Source: Topomyia yanbarensis
Lineage: Eukaryota > Arthropoda > Insecta > Diptera > Culicidae
Direction: 5' to 3'
Length of the DNA: 64,000 nucleotides
Assembly (NCBI RefSeq): GCF_030247195.1
Contig: NC_080671.1
Location: 108,301,845 to 108,365,844, forward strand
Positions within the stretch are counted from its first letter, which is position 1. Each line of letters starts with the position of its first letter. The notes below the pieces were generated by a model. The model was not told the origin of the DNA, did no database searches, and saw only the letters and a list, made by a program, of their open reading frames with translations. Shown here in pieces: positions 57,270-64,000 of this stretch. Both the position numbers and the translations under genes were made by a program.

Positions 57270-57465
57270 GATAAAACCATGGAAACACCGTCGCTATAGT
57301 TCAGCAGATGCCGTATTACAATCATATTATGGTGTATTGATGGGTTATAGAGACCATTTTATGATACTTTGGCGGTTCTGAAATTTGGCCCGCACTAAAA
57401 TTATAGTCTATTTAAGGGGCTGTATGGTGTTTGAGCTCATGAGAATTTGCTCTGGATACTTGATA
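57270..57465 (-). pseudogene. R1-clade ORF2 3'-region relic
   Basis: It aligns with 26575-26775 of the large R1 copy: CCATGGAAACACC, TATTGATGGGTTA.AGAGACCATT, GGTGTTTGAGCTCATGAG.ATTTGCTC. It is a short, diverged fragment in the same orientation. Confidence 0.6.
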
Positions 57466-57587
57466 GATTCTCATGGTGCCGTTACGGTTTCCTTATAGTT
57501 CAGAATTCTGTGCAGAAGTTCCGTAAAACTGTTGTTAGTTGCATAGAACATAAAAGTAAAGTTTACGGAAATCCCTTAATACCCATT

Positions 57588-58590
57588 GTAACCGTTAGTT
57601 ACAAATGCAAATATAATGAGTGTCTGTGTTTGGGGAAAAACCAATAAATGAAACGATAAGAAGTGAGTGGAAAAGCAGAGAATAGGTGATAGACAGGATA
57701 TTTTAGAACCCTATTGGGCGAGTTTCTTTGGCTGTGGGGTGTAGGAAAATGTAGGAGAATTTGGTTGTCGGAGTTGGCAAAAAGAAGGCGGAAAATGAAA
57801 AGGAAGCGGAAAAGATGGAAAGTGGAACAAAGATAGGTTGGTGATGTGTTGGCGATGGGCGAAAAAGTCTCTTGGGTTCTGACCGTGGGAGTGAACACAT
57901 CGCATTCCGCTATTAATTGAAAGTGATAAAGTTTTGGACGGTCTGACCGGTTTGGAAAGCCCCGATCACGGTGTTAATAACGCCAGTTAAGAGCAAAGGA
58001 TCGGCAAGTGCCTGTTTCGCCCTGACTGCTTTATCCAGTACGGCTAACCGTAAAGGAGTCATCCGACAGGCTGTCGTCGCGGGTCCGTGCTGCCGAGTGC
58101 AGTCCTTCATTCCGCCCGCTAATTATCAAGGACGACCGCGTGGCCCGTGGGCCAGATTAAGATCTCCATCACCTGAACGTCGAAGCCGAGAACGAAATCC
58201 CGAGAAGACAACGCTGAGAATCCATCGTTTCCCCGCTAATTTCCGACAACCTACCATCATCACGCCACCACGCCATCCGGAGACGAACCGACCAAAGAAG
58301 CAGCAGGAAAGGGTTCGAAGGAGTAGGAAGAAGAGAAGTGTAGAGAGTGTAGAAAACGTGAGTAAATTATATACTATCTTGTTAAACTCGTAGTAGGTTT
58401 CCTCCCTGAACCCAGATCCGAAATTCCCCCACAACATAAGACGACCCTGGGACCCGAGGACCAAAAGAGGCCTTGCGTGCCCACCCCGGAACGCGTATAC
58501 CAGGCGTTGGGGCTTTGAACCAGTTCCCTTCCGGAGCTGGTTAACATCATCCTCGGGGGCTGAGAGCAGCCGCGTCCCAAAACGGTAACA
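57588..58590 (+). repeat. Probable 5' LTR of a Ty3/gypsy element
   Basis: The end before the primer-binding site is AACGGTAACA (to 58590). Its inverted match TGTAACCGTT at 57588-57597 (9 of 10) is the best start, giving ~1.0 kb with TG..CA termini. The 3' LTR is outside the window, so the left edge is uncertain. A stop-free frame rich in Pro/Arg (57947-58357) runs into a donor-like GTGAGT at 58359. Confidence 0.5.
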
Positions 58591-58592
58591 TT

Positions 58593-58610
58593 TGGCGCCC
58601 AACTAAAATT
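58593..58610 (+). other. Primer-binding site
   Basis: TGGCGCCCAACTAAAATT starts with the TGG complementary to a tRNA CCA end and lies 2 bp after the LTR end. The tRNA species is not assigned. Confidence 0.65.
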
Positions 58611-59039
58611 TGATTACGTTTCCTAGGAGAAGAAGAAATATTCGTAGAATATTTCTTCTTTCCAGTTGTGGGGGAGTTTTCGCGAATATTGCATTTTCCG
58701 CTCAAAGTCAATTAGTTTTTTCCACGTGGTTGGTGTAAGTTAGAATAATTCCCCTGATATAGCTGGTGGATCCACAGCCATTAAGCTCGTGATCGCGTTA
58801 GTTAGCCTTCAAGGGAAAAAAACAGAAAGATTCTTTAAGAAATTTGGATCGAGTACCATTCGTATGTTTCTAACAGAGTAGATTGAGGTGATTCAAGTGC
58901 AAAAAAAAACACAAGACTACTGGGGTTTCGGATAGTACGACGTTCTTAGTTAGATCAACCCGCGTCACGCCCACCACCATTCAGACATTTATTCACTTGT
59001 GTTAACTTACTCGGTTGTGGCTTATAGTTTTTAATCAAA
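58611..59039 (+). other. Untranslated leader of the Ty3/gypsy element
   Basis: Between the primer-binding site and gag. It includes a small hairpin, GAAATATTCGTAGAATATTTC, at 58635-58655. Confidence 0.6.
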
Positions 59040-61227
59040 ATGCCGAGATTTTCCGGACCAGATCTTTATTCGTTATACCGTACCATGCGCGTCGATCATC
59101 TTGCTCCGGGAGAGCTCGACTATGAGCTGCTCCTTCGCGATATAGTAATCCCCGACGATCAATCGCGGTGCAAACGTCGGCGTCGGTTGAGTCAGATCCT
59201 ACGAGAAGAAAAAGCAGGTCATGAGTTCCTTATCCACTACGATATAGATCCAGAGCTGGATCTCGAAGCTTGCAGGACAATTTACAACGAAATCGTCCAA
59301 ATTCTATCCTCTCAAGACAATAACAGCCATCGTTGCAAAGCAAGATTGCTCCATTTGGGACATCGAATGGTCCTGATTAAAAATCATAGCAGTGAAGATG
59401 TGCAGGCAAGAAGTAAAGAAGAATATACAAAAGTTCTCCAACTGTTTTCCGAATATTTTTGGGATGCGCACGGTCTTTTTGCGGACGGAGATCAGTCCTC
59501 TAGCAGTGGCGATTCACAATCAGCTGCCACTGCACCGAGAAATAAAACTTTACCCGCTAAACTTGGGGCAATCCCAAAACATATAAAACCAAAATACGTT
59601 ACTAAGGAAGATTTCACCTCTGCCATGAGAGAAATCGGGGACTTATTCAAAAACTTATCTAGCGAGTTGAAGGACTTGAAAGCGGATTTACGTCCAGTAT
59701 CTCGTTCCACATCACCGCTACTAAAAGATAACGAAATTTCAGACATTTTGCACGACACTCCATTATCAGCATCCGCTGGTCATGGGAAAAATCGCTCGAG
59801 TAACAGAGTAGATTTTATCGACGGCGTACCGCGTCCTTCTCTCAGTTCAACCTGTATAGTAACTACCGCTGTGAGTCAGAGCATATCATTTCCCCCACTT
59901 AAACCAAAATGTAGCAGCGAATATGTTATTAATCAGCCCTACAGCCTTCCTCCAAAAAGCCCTCCACTAGAAAGCACCCAGTTTTCATCTAATTATGGCC
60001 TTCCTAAACCACCCGCGACACGGCACGATGTTCTCATGGGCAGGCCCTCTGCGCAATATACCCCATGGGCCGAACCAGATCGGATATTGTTTAACCCGTT
60101 GGCAAACTCGGCCGCTTCGTTCGCAAACCCCCCCCCCCCCCACTACTCAAATTTCACAATTCGTTCCATACGACTTTCGACCTCTGGAAATTCCACCAAT
60201 TAATCCACACCGCTTTGAAACTCAAGCCCGTAAAGTGGTTCCCGTTTCGCAATGGAAAATTCAAAAATATAAAGCTGATGATCAGGGACTAGGAATGAAT
60301 GAGTTTCTGGACAACGTGACTCAGCTAGCAATCTCTGAGCATGTTTCCGAGGCTGACCTGTTCGATTCGGCAATTCATCTTTTCGATGGGCCAGCTTTGA
60401 ACTGGTATACGGCTATGAGAAGCCAACACCGTCTAGCGAATTGGATGGATCTGGTTGTCCAACTTCGTTCGGCCTTTCGTCACCCTGACTTAGATGCGGT
60501 TTTGCGTGTTAAAATATATCAAAATCGCCAACAGCGTAACGAGACATTTCAGCAGTATTATCTACAGATGGAGAAGTTATTTAGAAGCATGTCACAGCCA
60601 ATGGCTGATATTGATAAGCTCGAAGTTTTGAAAATGAACTTGAGATACGACTACAGAAAGTTACTCGTGGGAAAACAAATCACTATACTGACGGGACTAG
60701 TGTCACTAGGAAACGACCTAGACGCAGCCGACTCATCTGCTTTCGCCAGAGTATTCGGTACCCAGAAAAAGGAATCCTGCGTCATTGCCACCCACTATAA
60801 CCCCAAGGGTAACAATGAACAGTACTCCAGAACATTTCACAATAGAAACCAACAAAAACCAAACATGAAACCAAATGAGCAGAGTAAATACACCAAGCAA
60901 AAGTTTGAGGATCGACCTCGAAACATAGATCAGAAAGAGCCAACCCCGGGGACATCTAAGATTAAATCAAATGAGCCCGCAAAAAGTGGACCTAATAGAA
61001 CAGATGCATTTGCTAAATTGGTGAGTAATTATAAACCTCCTATCAACGGCGAATGTTTCAATTGCCTAGAGGACCATAATGTAGGCGAGTGTCCTTTGCC
61101 GAGAAGATTTTATTGTAAGGTGTGCGCTTTTCCAGGAGTCGAGTTCAAATCGTGCCCCTATTGTAAAAAAAAAACTCTCAAAGGGAATCCTAAAGTCGTT
61201 GGATCCTCAAGATACGCCCCTCCATAA
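59040..61227 (+). CDS. gag: Ty3/gypsy gag, one frame break
   Basis: The ATG at 59040 opens 388 codons of hydrophilic N-terminal region. The capsid-like part then lies in the +1 frame from about 60142 to 61227: PALNWYTAMRSQHRLANWMD, then FRHPD and RNETFQQYYLQMEKLF, the usual retrotransposon gag core. A knuckle CFNCLEDHNVGEC (C-x2-C-x3-H-x4-C) and a CKVC/CPYC pair follow near the C-terminus. The switch coincides with a 14-C run at 60128-60141, one base too many or two too few for continuity. Gag forms the particle that packages element RNA. The C-run may be a true mutation or an assembly error. Confidence 0.85.
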
Positions 61228-61410
61228 TTCTTTTCAAAGTCTGCTTTCAGAACTCCCGAACCATTACTGTCCAAACGCCCACGAAAACGATAATGAATGC
61301 TCACCAAGACAAGTTAATAAAATTACGTTGACTTCGCCTGACGGCACCGACGACCGTCCGCACATACAATTAAAGCTTTTTGACATCGTGGAAGTGGAAG
61401 TCATCGTACG
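61166..61410 (+). pseudogene. pol: Protease region, +1 to gag, broken at the active site
   Basis: A frame +1 to gag is open from the A10 run (61165-61174) and runs SLDPQDTPLHNSF through HIQLKLFDIVE to a stop at 61450. The downstream frame (61411 on) continues with NSKVFKTL and a DFICGIDFW block, which belongs to the same aspartic protease fold. The one-base frame change falls at about 61391-61394, exactly where the catalytic Asp-Ser-Gly turn is expected: Ser-Gly-Ser is present but the Asp codon is not intact. The protease should be inactive unless this is a sequence error. Confidence 0.65.
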
Positions 61411-63018
61411 ATGTTCAACTCTAAGGTATTTAAGACACTGCGTGGCGTAAGACTAAGACCCTTGAATGAACCACTCGAACTCGTGACGGCCAGCGGGGAC
61501 TCATTAACAATTGCTGGGGAAGTATCCGTTCCATATTCGTTCGAAGGACGAACACGAGTCATACCCACGTTGGTTGTTCCTGAACTGACGAATGATTTCA
61601 TCTGTGGAATAGACTTCTGGCGGACTTTTGGAATCCGTCCTACAGTAGCCACGTGTTCGTTAGCTACGAGTAGATCAGCTTCAACTGAACAGTTTGATGG
61701 TCCGGTTGTTTTGACAGACACGCAAAAGCAAATGCTAGAGCAGGTTAAAAAGTCTTTTAAAGTGGCGACTCCAGACAAATTGGACACCACTCCCCTTATT
61801 GAACATGAAATCAATATAATGTTTCAACACAAGTCTGAAAAACCTGTACGCCAATATCCCTACCCTATTGCCCCAAAAATACAAGAGGGCCTCTTTGCCG
61901 AAGTCGATCGTTTGCTAGCGCGAGGGATACTAGAAGAATCCAATTCCGACTGGTCGCTGAACATCGTTCCTATTCGGAAAACATCCGGGGATATACGACT
62001 GTGCCTTGACGCCCGCAAACTCAACGAGCGAACGAGCCGTGATGGTTATCCTCTTCCCCACCCCGGACGCATACTGGGTCGACTACCTCGGGCGCGGTAT
62101 TTGAGTACAATTGATCTCACTGAAGCTTTCCTTCAAATTCCCTTGTCCCGGGCTTCGCGTAAATACTGTGCGTTCAGTGTTCAAGGGAAAGGAATGTATC
62201 AATTCACTCGTCTCCCTTTCGGGCTTATAAACAGCCCCGCTACCCTTGCGAGGTTGATGAACCGAGTTTTGGGACAGAGTGTCTTGGAGCCAAACGTCTT
62301 TGTGTACTTAGACGATATCGTCATAGTCACAGAGACGTTTGAAGAGCACATTCGACTACTCCAAGAAGTAGCGAGACGCTTACGAGAAGCTAATTTATCT
62401 ATTAAGCTTGAAAAATCCCATTTTTGTCGACCAGAAATTCCCTTCTTAGGATATATCCTGTCTTCTCAGGGTTTGCAGACAAATCCCGAAAAGATCAGAC
62501 CTGTTGTTGAGTATGAGCGCCCAACTACCGTAACAAAGCTACGACGATTCATGGGTATGGCTAACTATTATCGACGATTTATAGCCGATTTTAGTCGTAT
62601 CACTGCCCCCCTTTCAGAACTTTTAAAAACTAACATAAAAAACCTGAAATGGACTCCGGCAGCAGAAGAGGCATTTCAAAATATAAAAGAAAAGCTCATA
62701 ACCGCACCCATCCTAAGAAGCCCCGATTTCGACTTTGAATTTCTCATTCATACGGACGCTAGCGATCATGCTATTGCGGGTGTCCTAACACAAAACGTCG
62801 ATAACCGTGAATATGTAATCGAATACTTTTCGAAAAAGTTGACCACACCGGAGCGAAACTACCATGCCACCGAGAAAGAGGGACTGGCCGCTCTACTGTC
62901 GATTGAACACTTCCGTGGGTTCGTTGAAGGTAGTCACTTCACCCTGGTAACGGATTCATCGGCACTGACTTTTATAATGCGCACAAAGTGGAAAACGTCA
63001 TCTAGATTAAGCCGTTGA
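61411..63018 (+). CDS. pol: Ty3/gypsy pol: protease remainder, reverse transcriptase and RNase H
   Basis: Residues ~1-70 finish the protease fold. RT follows with ILEESNSDWSLNIVPIRK, LCLDARKLN, FLQIPL, LPFGLINSPAT and the catalytic YLDD at residues 299-302, then LGYILSSQGLQTNPEKI. RNase H begins near residue 445 with HTDASDH (Asp 449), YFSKKLTTPERNY, EKEGLAAL and TDSSALTF. The RT copies packaged RNA and RNase H removes it. YLDD plus the RT-RNase H-integrase order is diagnostic of Ty3/gypsy. The frame ends at a TGA (63016-63018) where an uninterrupted pol would continue. Confidence 0.9.
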   Translation: MFNSKVFKTLRGVRLRPLNEPLELVTASGDSLTIAGEVSVPYSFEGRTRVIPTLVVPELTNDFICGIDFWRTFGIRPTVATCSLATSRSASTEQFDGPVVLTDTQKQMLEQVKKSFKVATPDKLDTTPLIEHEINIMFQHKSEKPVRQYPYPIAPKIQEGLFAEVDRLLARGILEESNSDWSLNIVPIRKTSGDIRLCLDARKLNERTSRDGYPLPHPGRILGRLPRARYLSTIDLTEAFLQIPLSRASRKYCAFSVQGKGMYQFTRLPFGLINSPATLARLMNRVLGQSVLEPNVFVYLDDIVIVTETFEEHIRLLQEVARRLREANLSIKLEKSHFCRPEIPFLGYILSSQGLQTNPEKIRPVVEYERPTTVTKLRRFMGMANYYRRFIADFSRITAPLSELLKTNIKNLKWTPAAEEAFQNIKEKLITAPILRSPDFDFEFLIHTDASDHAIAGVLTQNVDNREYVIEYFSKKLTTPERNYHATEKEGLAALLSIEHFRGFVEGSHFTLVTDSSALTFIMRTKWKTSSRLSR

Positions 63019-64000
63019 AGCTTAACTCTCCAACAGTACGACTTAACCATTCAGCATCGTCGTGGCAGGGATAACGTGGTGCCAGACGCCCTCTCCCGAA
63101 GTGTGGCCGCGATCTCGGCAAAATCTGACTCAGATTGGTTCAATAATCTGAAACAAAAGGTTTCGGAATGCCCCGAAAATTATCCTGACTTCCGTATTCA
63201 GAATGATCAATTGATGACATTCGTATTTTCCAACGAGATTTCTGACCCTAGATTTGATTGGAAAATAATACCAAGCCCAGAATCAAGAAAATTAATTATT
63301 ACTTCGGCTCATGATCACTGTATGCATATTGGCATTGACAAAACTACAGCTAAAATCCGACAACAATATTTCTGGCCCAAAATGACCAGCGATATCCGTA
63401 CACATGTACAAAAGTGCAACGTCTGCAAGGAAATAAAGCCTTCGAGTGTACCCACGGTTCCATTAATGGGAGATATGCGTATTTCCAGCCACCCGTGGCA
63501 GATTATAGCACTGGATTATATCGGTCCTTTGCCCAGAACTCGATCTGGAAAACAATATATCCTAGTGATAATGGATTTATTTAGCAAATGGACCCAACTG
63601 CATGCCTTCCCGAGCATATCGGTAGTTACCCTGAAAACGGTTTTACGGGACCATTGGTTTTACCGCAACTCTATACCATCGATCCTCTTAACCGATAACG
63701 CAAGCACATTTGTATCGAAAGAATTCTGCGCTTTACTGAATCAATTCGGAGTGAAACACTGGCTTACGTCCAGATACCACTCCCAAGCGAATCCAGTGGA
63801 ACGCGTAAATCGCTCGATCAATACTGCTCTGCGTTCCTATGCTAGGGAAGATCAACGGTCTTGGGACACCCGATTGTCAGAGATCGAGTTGGTACTCAAT
63901 TCGACAGTCCACGCGTCTGCAGGCTTTAGTCCATTCTATGTAACAAGAGGGGAGGAAGCAATATTAAAAGGAACCGACCATGATCAATTCCAAAACGACG
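63019..64000 (+). CDS. pol: Ty3/gypsy integrase, same frame after a TGA, cut by window end
   Basis: No further stop interrupts this frame up to the window end (327 codons). The first part (LTLQQYDLTIQHRRGRDN, VVPDALSR) is the end of RNase H. Integrase then shows the HHCC finger (HDHCMH ... CNVC, 63310-63435) and the catalytic core: Asp in LDYIGP (63514 region), Asp in LLTDNAST, and Glu in NPVERVNR, with 34 residues between the last two. It inserts the DNA copy into the host genome. It has no start codon of its own and is normally the C-terminal part of pol. Confidence 0.9.

Noticed and set aside
57971..58602. Host gene with ORFs on both strands
   Set aside because: The position directly upstream of a primer-binding site and gag makes it LTR sequence.
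61165..61200. -1 ribosomal frameshift at the A-run
   Set aside because: The -1 frame reaches a stop within six codons; only +1 leads to the protease.

Overview
This window looks like intergenic and intronic DNA from a large, repeat-rich insect genome, most likely a culicine mosquito (Aedes-like). The reasons are the mixture of element families: an ITm-type (ITmD37E-like) mariner transposase relic, R1-clade and Loa-type non-LTR retrotransposons, tRNA-derived SINEs, TA- and TTAA-flanked miniature elements, and a ~1 kb dispersed repeat with GCCTTTCTCAT/ATGAGAAAGGC subterminal repeats. The species call is inference. No complete host protein gene is visible. No CRISPR, operon or prokaryotic feature is present.

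Layout. 0-6.3 kb: a SINE inside a TA-flanked miniature element, two more terminal-inverted-repeat (TIR) elements, a modular repeat and a ~116 bp tandem array. 6.3-12.2 kb: a T-rich tract broken by two ~1 kb copies of one dispersed repeat lying head to head. 12.9-15.8 kb: the most gene-like non-repetitive stretch, with a TATA motif, two short ORFs and an intron-like interval. 15.8-22.7 kb: hAT-like and foldback elements, an ITm transposase relic and a second SINE. 23.5-33 kb: Loa-type relics; one is split by a 6.46 kb R1-clade element (minus strand), which is itself split by an 831 bp palindromic hAT-like element. 33-57.5 kb: dispersed repeats, two Transib-like elements with RSS-like ends, foldback elements, TA-flanked elements, and one good candidate host exon (37048-37178). 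57.6 kb to the window end: the 5' part of a Ty3/gypsy LTR retrotransposon, with probable LTR, primer-binding site, gag, protease, RT/RNase H and integrase, carrying several frame breaks.

How it fits together: nearly all coding potential belongs to mobile elements, and the insertion order can be read from target-site duplications (TSDs): hAT-like into R1 into Loa; SINE into TA element; dispersed repeat into TA element; dispersed repeat into a tandem array. Host signals are limited to the small-ORF unit near 13 kb, one internal exon at 37 kb, and several GC-richer unique stretches that may be regulatory or untranslated.

The best leads are: the Transib-like pair with CACAGTG termini, a 12 bp spacer and an A-rich nonamer-like block; the 13 kb small-ORF unit; the 37 kb exon; the three-level nest; a 67 bp perfect direct repeat around a truncated Loa tail; and an A-tailed modular repeat family built of ~330 bp units.
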